In this document: positions 33,322 to 44,312 of the stretch, in pieces
How the letters are laid out: every line of letters begins with the position of its first letter
Position numbering within the stretch: position 1 is the stretch's first letter
Assembly (NCBI RefSeq): GCF_000003605.2
Contig: NW_003107110.1
Location: 102,753-151,655 of the forward strand
Source: Saccoglossus kowalevskii
Lineage: Eukaryota > Hemichordata > Enteropneusta > Harrimaniidae
Length of the DNA: 48,903 bases
Reading direction: 5' to 3'
Position numbers and translations under genes: made by a program
Notes under the pieces: model-generated
What the model saw: only the letters and a program-made list of their open reading frames with translations
Database searches by the model: none
What the model was told of the DNA's origin: nothing

Positions 33322-33426
33322 TCCTCATGGTAGACGGATTCTTTAATAATCTCACAATGTATGGTAAAATATAGATATAGCGCAATAAAGTGGAAAGCCG
33401 TTGGCTAAAAACAATTTATGATAAGA

Positions 33427-33590
33427 ATTATTATATTATATTATATTATATTATATTATATTATATTATATTATATTATATTATATTATATTATATTATA
33501 TTATATTATATTATATTATATTATATTATATTATATTATATTATATTATCGTTATATTATATATTATATTATATTATATTATCGTTATCG
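33427..33590. repeat. (ATTAT)n microsatellite
   Basis: About 25 tandem ATTAT pentamers, then an interrupted tail with TATCG variants. Open frames across it (YYIIL repeats) are artefacts of a unit without stops. Confidence 0.97.
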
Positions 33591-33652
33591 TTTTATTAGA
33601 AAGAAACTTATGGTGGCATGTGGCGGAAGGCCGCAATGACAGTCTATGTCTT

Positions 33653-33676
33653 GTACATGTACATGTACATGTACAT
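33653..33676. repeat. (GTACAT)4 hexamer repeat
   Basis: Four self-complementary GTACAT units in a row. Confidence 0.9.
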
Positions 33677-35194
33677 ACACGCCATCATTACGAACCTCGG
33701 AGGTGTCACTTGATACTGATGTCACATTCTCCCATATTTCAGTGCAGTTCCCAATTATCTGTGCGAGATGGGAAATTATTGAATATGAACTTTGCCATTT
33801 TTGACTTCCAGTCAAATTTTAATTAAAAAATCACTCTGTGTTCATGCCATGTGTCAGACCATTCTTCACGGTCGATTAAATCAACTTGCGAGTTTGACTT
33901 TTTTTGGCTTATACAAAACCGCCGTCAAATCATGCGTTGTTTTACCAGGCGTGAAACTAAATTAGGCCCGAAAAATCGTTACTGGTGTAGAAACCATAAA
34001 CACTACAAAATGAAAGAATGTGTTTCGTAACTACAAGTAATCACGCAGATTATAAATTCAGAGTGCATAATTACCTAAAATGTTATAATTGTATCGATGT
34101 AGTTAGTGTTGCTATGCATGTGTGTACTACATCGGTAAACAAAGGGATCTGCCGCTCTGCACTTTTAGTGTTGCAACAAACATGTATTTTACTCCCATGA
34201 TGCAGCGGGAGAAACTCTAAAAACGCAACTTGGCTAAAATATGGAACCTATTTAATACCTGGTTAATACCCAATGTGTCTCGCTGCGTTTGATGTTGTTT
34301 GGCGGTGAAAAACAAACAAAAATATTATTTCGTGAATTTATTATTCAAATTCGAGAGTCATAGTTTTGGGATGTATAGTCTACCAATAATCCCTGTCGTT
34401 CGACTATCGTATTTACAAAAGATGCTGACATCTGGATGCGAGGCGGCAAAATCGATCAACTTCAGATTAGTTGAAAATGAAAATATTAAATTTAAAAATT
34501 TATTTAATACTTTCCATAAATACAAAGGTATAGTGTAGTTATGTAGTTCTTCTTCTAGGTAGTTTTAATCGGAATTTAACTTAAATTTATCCAAAGAAAC
34601 TAGTTTAAAGTTAAATTGCTAACATTTTTCTCCATTGATGTTGAATGGAGTAACTGCATACAAATACGCGACAATCTCAGAATGCATATTCAAAGCGGAC
34701 GAGAATTCGCCGCGAACGCCGATCATGTCTGAAATGTTCTAATATATGATTTGATTTGCTCAGCCAGTGACGGATGATTTTGTAATAAGATTGCGAATGG
34801 CCATGAAACAAGAAAGTGAAATTGCTTTTAGCAAGCTGTGATGTACTTGCATGCTTAATACGAAAAAAACACGGCGACGGTCTTTAATAAAATGTCAAAA
34901 ACAAAACAGAATCCGTGTATGTATCGAGGGCTGAATGAATACTTGTTTAGCCCCTTGTTTTTAGTATGCGAAAATGTTGGTGAACAAATTTGCATATCTT
35001 AATGTTTCTGTGATAGTTTATAAATTATTACACATATCATGTTACGCTTTCAGGGGGCGATTCCGACATGGCTTGAGAACCACATCAAATATTAGCTTTT
35101 TCACAAAAATATAAAGTACTCAGAAATATTAATCATTAAAAATTATTGGTATGCTACTTGTTTATTCTATGTGCGTCTCACTTGAGTTGGACAG

Positions 35195-35364
35195 GGATTA
35201 ACAGATGTCACCAATATTCATCGCACTCGCCGCCCCATGATTACAGTGACATCAAGGCGGCGACGATGGAACCGCCATTGCGGCCCGGCGAAGGCCGTAT
35301 ATCAAAGTCGACGGCTACCATTAAAACGGATCAGCAGATTTACCTGACTTTTTTTACAGTGTAG
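35195..35364 (+). CDS. Exon-like GC-rich segment, unknown
   Basis: After a possible acceptor (GAGTTGGACAG|GG) an open frame reads CHQYSSHSPPHDYSDIKAAT, then MEPPLRPGEGRISKSTATIK, and stops after LTFFTV. GC content is well above that of the flanks, with CpG-containing codons, and residue composition is protein-like. I know no matching family, and the acceptor is only fair. It also holds a perfect TCF site (35301-35307), so the local GC rise may reflect a regulatory element instead. Confidence 0.22.
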
Positions 35365-38300
35365 TATTATTGGATGTTGTTGTTTACAAATCACAAATTA
35401 AAAGTATGGTCACCGAACACATTTTCGCACACTTGCAAAGGATGGCCAACCACCCATAGGAAAATGACATATTTACTAAGATGGTTCTTCTGGTACTAGC
35501 AAAAATACCACATCATATTTCAAAATTGTGTTCATACATAACACATAATAAAAATTAAAATATACTTATAAGATGTGTATGAATGGCAATTATGAATTAT
35601 TATGAAATTCGGACTATTAACATTTGTTTTTATGAAATGATTTAACATGGATTCCCGTAGAAATAGCTACAAAATTTCCGATTTATACTTTTTTCTCTCC
35701 AAACAAGTATTTGAAATTCGTTCTCTTTTTAAAAAATGGAGTATTCGCTAATTACTTTATAGTTGCAATGCTACATATCTATTCAAATTAGGTACCATCT
35801 TGATCAACTTAAATGTGGCATAGCTTTAATATAAACTTGATGATTATACCAGTCTTACCAGTCCAAATTTTACGCTGAAATTGAAAGCATCCTAATCAAA
35901 TAGTGAGTCGCTTAGTTCAAGTTAAAACCCTACTCGTACTGAATATAAAATACCCACGGTCTGTTTAAATTCAGAACCAAACCGAGAATACTTTGGGGTC
36001 AACAACGTTGGGGCCACGATGTAAAATTAGATCCAGTTGTCGTGTACATTATTATGAACTGAGTCTAATTATATTGGTATGAGACCGAAAACACAAACTG
36101 TTCACTTCAACCCACACAAAACCATTGAATCACTTGTTTACTCTAACTTTTGCAGAAATTTCCCCTTACCCCAAGTCTCCGCGGTGCATTATGGGTAATC
36201 GAAGAAGAACCAAATGAATGCAAACATTGCCGAGTATGTGACCATGTCGAGGAGTTATGTATGTTGCCATGGTGACACATTTTACATATATCGCTGAATT
36301 TCCACTGAATTTAACATTATTTCATGGCATTCACTTTAAAACCGCCGTCTCGATTATTCGAACTTTAAACGACACATCGAGTTCATGATACAGAAACACC
36401 GCATCGAGTATATGCGATGCTGTTGTGAAACATTGATATAATTTCTAGGTTACGGAAACAATTTACACACCGTAAATGAGATATCAACGCTTTGATTCAC
36501 CGTCCAATTTAATAATTAAACAAGTATAACGAACACTATCAAGGCATTTGCAACACCATGTTATGTTTGGATACTCAATGTACTGCCAAATTGGCGAAAC
36601 TCCCGGACTCGACTAGTGCGAAAAGGACAGTGAAAACTAACGTGTCGAGTTGGAAAATCAATAGGTGTTTAAATTAAATGGTTTGTCAGTTGCCGACAGG
36701 AAATGTCTCAAATTTAACGAATTGAAATTCAAGCTTGAATGTTGGCGTTCCCCGCCCCGAAATATAAGATCTAATTAAAAAGACCGGTAGACAAAATAAA
36801 ATGATACAAAAAGCAGAGCTGGTGGGTGCGTCGACATAAAATCACATTCATGATCACGGAGTGGGGGAAAAGGCATCTACATATTTTGGCGGTGACTGTT
36901 AAGTTGGGCATATGCTGAGAATAACGAAAGAAAGTTTGTTTTACTCAGGGGACTAATGTCTTTTGTTATATATTTAATTTAAGTATATTCATTGGGAAAA
37001 CAGTCTAGACTATGAAGACATTGTAAAACTTTGAGGACTTTGGTCCCAAAGGAAAGCAACGGCATTCAGGTATGTTTTGAAAAGCAAGAGGTAGGGTTAC
37101 TATTATCCTCTGTCCCCTCGTCTACCTGTGATTTCAGTCCGGTGTTAGTAAAAATCAACTACAATCTTCTTATCGTTGTGTATTTGACAGATTTTTCAAC
37201 GGAGTGATATTTGTTGGCACATCGAAAGCCTTTTCTGCTTGAAAGCTGTAGATAGTCTATTCAAGCGTCGCAAATTGCGAGGCTTGGACAGTGAAATACA
37301 GAACAGCTATTGTTTTCGTGTTTACATTTCAGTCTTTGATCTTACCGCGCTTGTTTATTAAATTCTGGGCGCGTTTAGGCCTCGGCGTTGCTATCTGTCT
37401 GACATTTTACAACGGCCCGGTTTTTTTTACAGGCGAAAAAAGGCGGCATTCCCATGTTCTAAAGTGTTGTTGTATTTTTAAACATATTTAGTTAACTGAT
37501 CAGTAACCCAACGAACGCCGTCGAAACCTAGAATCCTATACTTCGAAAGTACAGAGGGCGGAGCTAGCCGGGAGGTGGAGTTGTCGGTCTCTTTGAAGCC
37601 GTAACCTCGTCGGCGAATATCCTTTATGTGACCAAATATGGCAATCGATCACTCCAAACACGTGCCTGACATTACTCACTAGTATATATTATGCTAATTT
37701 AAACTGATTTCCCACTTCCGGGTTCATGGGAGAGTGAGCGGTGGTATGAATACGGGAAATTTCATCAACTCCAGCGAGTTGCGCATTTTGACACATCGGT
37801 ACTTCGAGTGCATGGCAATCGCACGAGCTAACTTTTTGAAATGAAAAAACAGACAAAAAACACCCGTACGCAACTCATGCCCCGCAGTGATCTGAGTGAT
37901 GTGAAACCCTTGCGAGAAACTTGACCTCGATTGCCTCAGCAGAACGAGTTACATCATAATCAATAAGACCCACGGCAGTAATTACCATGGGAACGGTCAA
38001 TTTAGAAACTTTAATTGGAGGATGAGTCCGTTAGACGAGTGGAGTTGTTTGAGTACAATTCGCTATTGTTTGCTTCAATGATCGCGGGTTTAGTCACTAT
38101 TTTTCGTTGCCGGTACTAAAAGCTTTGATGACGACCTGCTAATATGACGTCGACGGAATGCCAATATTGCAAATCACACACAATTAGTTACAATAAATGA
38201 AAAAAAATATATATATAAGGGAGGGGTGACAGAACTGCCATAACATATTGAAGATTAAAGTGAATAAAAACATAGTGGATGACGTACATACATGGCGTGC

Positions 38301-38369
38301 CTAACTGTGTATCAACACGAGTACGCAATTTGAAGTCAGTTATCGCTCGGTCTATCCCGACGCGTGAAG

Positions 38370-38392
38370 TTTTTTTTTTTTTTTTTTTTTTA
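38370..38392. repeat. Homopolymer T (23)
   Basis: 23 consecutive T. On the minus strand it would be an A-tail, but no retroposed sequence or target duplication is recognised beside it. Confidence 0.9.
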
Positions 38393-38863
38393 AGTAATTT
38401 TAAAAATAGAATCCGAGTTAATTTTTATCTGTGCCATTATCTGAATTGAACTGTGTCTAAACTGGCTGGGTTTTATCGCCGCTGCATTGCAGTTATTGTG
38501 TAGTACGTCCAACAAAGCGCCCATAATGTTATTATTATTCCGTGGGATTTGCCAAATCTTGCGTAAAACTTGCTCTTGTATATAACACTATTTCTTATAT
38601 TAATACAATAATAATAAATATGCTGTTTATATTATTAATATTGGGGGATTGTGATTTACAATGAATAACTTTTTTCGCATTAATTTATGTGCAATTGACA
38701 AAAAATGCACCAAATGAACACTTGATCTGTACTTTAATGAACATGCTGGTAAATAAATAAATATCAATTTAAGAATACAAAGGTCAGCTCTACATGGAGT
38801 AAAAAATAAAGAATACTAATAAATTCAGAAAAAATACGCAATAATGAACTCATTCCCGTTCAA

Positions 38864-38978
38864 AGCGCTACAGTCACGGTCGTCGCACAGCGCGTGTTCG
38901 AATTTCATGTAATGTATTTTACACGTGTTGTATACGTCGCTATGAGTCCCATATACGCGTCGCGACGACAGGAGCGCT
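38864..38978. mobile_element. TTAA-flanked MITE group A, reverse copy
   Basis: About 115 bp: left AGCGCTACAGTCACGGTCGT, centre TGTATACGTCGCTATGAGTC, right GTCGCGACGACAGGAGCGCT followed by TTAA (38979-38982). The left flank reads TTCAA, a one-base change from TTAA. Opposite orientation to 26911-27045. Confidence 0.8.
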
Positions 38979-39769
38979 TTAATACTACGCGGACTGCCTT
39001 CAAGCTAAAAAAAACACCTTTTTTTATTACCAATAACTTGGATAAAAATTTTGGTTTGTAGTGGCATGTGTGATGGCGTGGTTAGTTTCATTAGTTAACT
39101 ATAATTATTATATTGACAGTAGCGTGACGAGATTTATTTACCGATACAAATGAACTGTTAGTAGCCGTCTGATTACTTTAAAGGCCATATCACCTCGCTA
39201 TGAAGCATCATGCGGCACACTGTATTGCCGTATACTGGGCAGTGATCAGAATGACTACGCGATGAGCCGCTCCCATGTCGGGAAGTTTGTTTTTTCCACT
39301 CCATTAACTATGAACTCTCACAGGATGGACACTCACACAGATGTCTTATTACGTGGAAACGACATTTTTAAAGTTCAACCTGAAAAAAGGCAATTCGCCA
39401 CCTGATTAGAATAAAGAAACTCATAAACAAAAAAGTTCACCACACTACATTATATTGTTTTACACTCATTTATTAATGATGAACGTTGTGAGTTCATGAT
39501 CGGTCTCCACTAATTCAATTGTTTATTTTTTTGCCGAATACTACCCAGACCCTTATTCGGTTGGCGTTCGTTTCAGTAACGCACAGTGACGAACGCAGTG
39601 TTGTCGTCTGTTTACCTGCCCACGAGTAGAGGCCCTACTCCGTACCGTATTAAGTGTAATACCCCGTTTGTCATATAAGTGGAAAGCGATTGTGCTCAAA
39701 TTGTTCATCTAAACAAGGTGTACATATTGCAAATACTACCGTATCCGTGGAATATGCTCAGTGTTAATG

Positions 39770-39933
39770 TGACGTCATGGACCAACGACCCTAGTTGTTC
39801 GAGGGGAAGCAGTAATATCGATAAAATGACGCAAGTAACGCCCCACCTGCGACGCAGAAATCTCGTAAAACGCGTTTATAGCAGAGTTCACTCCAAGTCA
39901 AGTTCCCGAAGACGATATAACTGCGTGACGTCA
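39770..39933. promoter_or_regulatory. Pair of perfect CRE sites
   Basis: TGACGTCA occurs twice, at 39770-39777 and 39926-39933, within a 500-bp stretch of raised CpG content (about 39540-40080). One such 8-mer is expected per 65 kb in random DNA. They may mark a promoter or enhancer; no exon was identified next to them. Confidence 0.35.
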
Positions 39934-40575
39934 CGCCGAGTATTTTAAAATTTACGACCACAAGTGAACTGCGGTCACAGGCGATCGCAGTAATCGCCAC
40001 AGAAGCATGGAACAGTATAATGGGTGTACGTTTAACTGTCACTAATAAGTAGCGGAAATGTCAATGTCCGACGAATGTCACGTCTCATCGTTCGGAGTAA
40101 TTCAGGAGATGAGAACACTCTGCTGACAAATCGCATAAACTCTCATCATACCGATCAAGTCGTGACGTTCGATGGTCATGTGAGAAAAAATGTCATGTGT
40201 CTGAATTCTTACCGAGAAATCCATTTTGAATAGTTCTCATTTTATGGTGCGCTAAATACGTTTTTATTGGCCAAGTTCGGTTAATATTTGTTAAAGGGGA
40301 ATCTTCCAAACCCAGGGATTGCACCAAAGAATCACGAGACACTATTGTTTATGTTGTTTACAGTGTTAATCTATCTTTTGTTATCCATCGTAATTTTAAT
40401 CCAGAAAGTAATTTTTTGTGAGATTAGGCTTAATTGGGGGTGCCCCTTTAACAATCTCGGATAGATCATTACCGTTGCATTTGTCAGCTTTAGTTCTGTA
40501 GCTCTTGGTTTCACGGCTGTACTAGATTAATTATTTTATTGCCGGCAGGGTTATTTCGTCCGTCGTGGTGTCATC

Positions 40576-40591
40576 GCGAAACGCGTTTCGC
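40576..40591. repeat. 16-bp perfect palindrome
   Basis: GCGAAACGCGTTTCGC is fully self-complementary, unusual for its GC content in this AT-rich context. Confidence 0.7.
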
Positions 40592-41235
40592 CATACGTCA
40601 GACAACATTTGACCTATCCCGTATTTAAAAAAAAAAGAACTTAGAGCTATAGAACTGATTACTATGAATTTGCCAAAATGGCAGGACATATGATGAAATG
40701 CGCTTTATGCGTTTAAATTGATCAAAACTCGCATTATTTTAATTCAACAGTAATATTTATATTCTTCAATGTCTTTACGTAACCCTAAAATCAGTTGTCA
40801 TGAATGAAAACAAGTGAAAACGCCATGGTCACCGGATACGCGTCGTGTTCGAACATACAGACCCTAGAAGGAGAATATCTATGGTTCGATATGGGTCTAA
40901 TGCCACGAGTACATCATCTACGAAATATATGGCTTACTTACACGAAATTCAAACACCGTCAACTCTTTTATTTTTAGATTTGTATATTATATTTTAATTT
41001 CACATACTAACAGTAAATGCAAATTACGAACATATGTGTTCATTTCAACAGGATGGTATTATCATTTTTAGTGATTCACGGGACACCATTGTTTATGTTT
41101 GCTCGATAAATCTGAATCTGTCTTCCGTTACAAGTTGCGGCGACAACAACAACGGAAAATATTTATATGTATTTTTTTTTCTAGTGTTTTGGTTGCCATG
41201 AGACATCAACTTAGACCACTAGTGGTTTGAGTGTG

Positions 41236-41380
41236 AAATGGTTGTAGTCGTGGCAACCACGGTGTGTGTTCGAATTTCGTGACCATAAAAAACCCATCAG
41301 ATATCAGATATAACACATGTACACGTTGTTTGCGTAGTATGGGACCCATATAAACGCATACAGTCTGGCGTCTACCGCAC
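41236..41380. mobile_element. TTAA-flanked MITE group A, diverged
   Basis: GGTTGTAGTCGTGGCAACCA, GTGTTCGAATTTCGTG, TACACGTTGTTTGCGTAGTA and TGGGACCCATATA follow the 38864 copy in order; the right end GGCGTCTACCGCAC is followed by TTAA. A still weaker relative may lie at about 40820-40965. Confidence 0.6.
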
Positions 41381-42164
41381 TTAAATATATATTCAACTTT
41401 TCTTCAGATAGTTCTCAGAACGACGACATCGCCTTTTGTTCATAACTTCAACGAAAAGTAACAATGTGAATTAAACGCACGCGACACACTAGACATAGGT
41501 AGTATTAATTTGGTGTTGAAATATAACGATGGGCAATAAAACTTGCCCCGACCCCGTTTTTTATCTAAGTGAACAGATGTTTTAAATGGCACCCGGTCCA
41601 GTTAACACAAAATCGGTTGCATGGCTTCGGGGGAGCTGCAGGGCCAAATTGTATTCAGGGAGGATCGGAGACTCATCTGAATTTAACGGGCATACACTCT
41701 TAGATTGCCGTCATCTATCTGTTCCCAGGCACGGAGTTTTTTTATCGAAACAACAAACTAATTTTATTTTTATTAATATTTATAAATTGTACAAGTCAAA
41801 TTGTGCGAGAGGTTTCTATTGGCTGATGGAATAATATCGAATGACGTCTTTCCCCTCGTTGGAATCATCTGTTATTGAAATTTATAAATATTTATAAAAG
41901 GCAATGGGTTTATTGCGTAGAGAATAATACAACGAATGAGTACAATTTTAACAAAGAGTGGATAATTTTTAAGGGCAGTAGATCAAAATTTGTATTATTG
42001 CGGTGACTACTTCCAGATCAATTCGCGTGTTCGGTCAGGATGATTAGTTTTTGTTTTATTTTAAATACGTGAAAATTAGAATTTCTCGAAATTGATAACG
42101 TCACTGCAAAATCGTGGTGCATATGCAAACAAAAATATTTTTAAAAATGTTGCTATTAATTTAT

Positions 42165-42193
42165 GATGGAATATATATATATATATATATATA
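42165..42193. repeat. (AT)n microsatellite
   Basis: About 14 AT dinucleotides. Confidence 0.9.
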
Positions 42194-42609
42194 CAACATA
42201 TCCTCGTCCATATCACAGTCTTGGTTGCATGCATTTACTTGAAACTTCTCTTTTTTTTTATAAATATAATAACAAGTGTGTTGTATGCCGAACCAGAAGC
42301 AAATTTTCAACAACAAAAAACAACACAAATTTAAAATTTATAACATCTCTATATTGTCTTAGAAATGTTCATGAATAAATTTCCAAATATGTAAATCTGT
42401 CCAATCATACAGGACTGAATTTGATAAGTCAGGTTTTACGTCCAATGATTGGCTGACCGGACAAGTTTTTTAAGTGTTGTTTCCATCCAAAGAGACTGAA
42501 TATTACCCTCGTTCCATGAATGAATTCCTGTGTCACAACTATATTGCTAAAATGAAAACTTATTTAAAAAACTGGAATAAAATAAACATATACCGTGAAA
42601 GTTACTCAC

Positions 42610-42669
42610 CCTTTGCTCGCCATTGCCCAAGCGTCGATTGAGTTGTTCAAATTGTGTCCAAGGTTCCAT
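42610..42669 (-). CDS. Candidate first coding exon (20 codons)
   Basis: On the minus strand ACAGTATGG gives an ATG with A at -3 and G at +4, the preferred context. Twenty open codons read MEPWTQFEQLNRRLGNGEQR and end AAAGG|GTGAGTAA, a near-perfect donor, in phase 0. Start context, open frame and donor together are what a genuine first exon looks like. I do not recognise the peptide. No matching second exon was found between here and the TCF gene. Phase 0 would allow splicing in frame onto TCF exon 2, replacing the beta-catenin-binding exon; it could as well belong to an unrecognised gene or be chance. Sequence upstream (42670-43000) shows no clear core promoter. Confidence 0.4.
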
Positions 42670-44117
42670 ACTGTTGTAAGAGTGTTTCTTAAAGCGCGTT
42701 TACACAGTAACCAATGTTAAAATTCCGGGCGAAAATTAAAGGCATTATTTGTTGGTGTCGTTGTCATGTCAATGTAACAGCATGAAAATAATCTCATGAT
42801 CTTGTTTAAATGTAAGGCCTTGTGATTTCAGCACGTTTGATTTGAAACTCCATGGAAACATCCGGGAATTTGGCCACATCCAAGGGCGTTGATAACAAGC
42901 GTGACGCAACAGGGCGGGAAAATAATAGGAAAAGTGGAATATTTCACCCGACACGGGGATTAAAACAGATGTTATCGTCGGGATTTAATTAAATGTAGCT
43001 TAAACTTGGTTTGGTAATGGGTCGGGGCTTGTTATCATTCAGTGATGAAGAAAAACAAACAATGACGACTTTGTACCAGACATGATAACGAGTTTAATCG
43101 AGTCGCAAAACGCAGCTCAGTTTATTTGCGACGTGGTTTGTCTCGAGACTGCGAAACAATAATGCCGATGTGAACGAGAATGTAAAACATGTACACCAAG
43201 TAATAGTATTAGTTTACGTGTCAGCACCGGCTTGTATCACATGGGAAAATATCGCATGCATTATGTCTAACTCGCTTTCAATAATATTCAAAAATCCGTT
43301 TCAAATCTTCATTCCGTCTGGTTCTGTTTTCCCCGAAATCCTTGATTAGATGGTTTTATGTACCCAATACAATGCATGTAAAACATGTTCGTTTAGCCTG
43401 GGGGCAAACCACCTCGAAGCCGCCGTATCGGATTACTGGATACAGGCGAAAACATACGCTATGTATAAGGACCGGTCGTTACAAACGAAAGGTGGGGTGT
43501 TGGAAAGAAGGGAGATCAGAGGAGTAATTTGTGACAACGAACATCAACATTATGTCGACAAGACCTTAATTTCTGATTTCTCCTGAAAATCATTATTATA
43601 TGGGCTTCAAGTTAGAATTAACACGTGACATTCTGCGATCGATTCAAACGGTTTTGGTGCAATATTTTATTTACTGGTATTTTTACACCCTTTCGTCACC
43701 TTTCACAAAATAGAATGTTATATTTTTGTCAGATGTTTTACAAAATTTTTATCTAGGGCTATAGCTAAGAGAAAACTATTTGCATTTGGTCCAAAATATT
43801 CAAAAAATATTATCGAAAAATACTTAAAAATTGGCAACAACTTTGCACCAAAATGTTAAAGGTTGAAACTGACCATTTGCCAGGAAGTTAAGAGCTGGGA
43901 AATGCTATAATTATAATGTAGCATCCGCAAGCAGAATATTGAAGGACGTTCACTTTTTGGGTTAATTTCGAATATTCCAACCAGCTTAATGAGGAGGGGA
44001 TTTCCCGTAGAATCTACATTATTTTGTAGGAAGCAAAATCATGGAATGGTTATGGAGAAGAGCTAACACACTGGTAAATTGTTTGCCGAGTGGGTCCCAT
44101 GCGACGTATGTGAATTA

Positions 44118-44129
44118 CGTCACGTGACG
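44118..44129. promoter_or_regulatory. E-box palindrome (USF/TFEB-type)
   Basis: CGTCACGTGACG is a 12-bp perfect palindrome containing GTCACGTGAC, the extended E-box preferred by USF/TFEB/MITF proteins. It lies 20 bp from a group B MITE but outside its terminal repeat. Confidence 0.35.
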
Positions 44130-44150
44130 GCTAATACTAGTTTTTTTTAA

Positions 44151-44308
44151 AGCGGGGGATTCGTCACCTACGCATGCGTCAGATGGCCATAGCGTGTCAT
44201 TGTTTACAAACAAGCGTCTACCCATGAGCCTTTGCGTTGTTAGCGTGTGTTGCTATCGTCGCTTGGGACTCAATTTCCGCGCGTGCGCAGGTGACACCCC
44301 CGCCCGCT
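44151..44308. mobile_element. TTAA-flanked MITE group B, best copy
   Basis: 158 bp with TTAA at both borders (44147-44150, 44309-44312). Ends AGCGGGGGATTCGTCACCTA and inverted AGCGGGCGGGGGTGTCACCT; the interior carries GCATGCGTCAGATGGCCATA and the block ACCCATGAGCCTTTGCGTTG. Shares its interior with 32508-32655 and 14893-15048. No coding capacity. Confidence 0.9.
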
Positions 44309-44312
44309 TTAA

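Larger units (their letters stand above)
32293..38129. promoter_or_regulatory. Cluster of TCF-type binding motifs
   Basis: Perfect CTTTGAT (or complement ATCAAAG) occurs at 32293, 35301, 36490, 37334 and 38123, with CTTTGAA at 37591. A given heptamer on either strand is expected roughly once in this length. Other sites are nearby: a CArG box CCAAATATGG (37632-37641) and a POU-like ATGCTAAT (about 37690). The region is 11-17 kb upstream of the TCF gene. A Wnt-responsive autoregulatory enhancer is an inference. Between 33830 and 38860 I see no gene other than the uncertain segment at 35195. Confidence 0.3.

Noticed and set aside
33390-33639. YYIIL-repeat open frames
   Set aside because: Direct translation of the ATTAT microsatellite.
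36160-36260. Minus-strand ATG followed by a GTAAGG donor
   Set aside because: The peptide composition looks random and the context is weaker than at 42610-42669; no supporting neighbour.
38018-38040. Hammerhead-ribozyme-like GATGAGTCCGTTAGACGAG
   Set aside because: Resembles the stem II part, but the invariant CUGAUGA and GAAA cores are not intact and no closing stems were found.
38370-38392. Poly-T run as the tail of a retroposed gene on the minus strand
   Set aside because: No coding or SINE-like body next to it, no polyadenylation signal at the right place and no target duplication seen.
43350-43586. 78-codon plus-strand frame with LEAAVSDYWIQAKTYAMYK
   Set aside because: Somewhat protein-like, but two overlapping frames are open over the same bases, there are no splice or start signals and no family; not enough to call.
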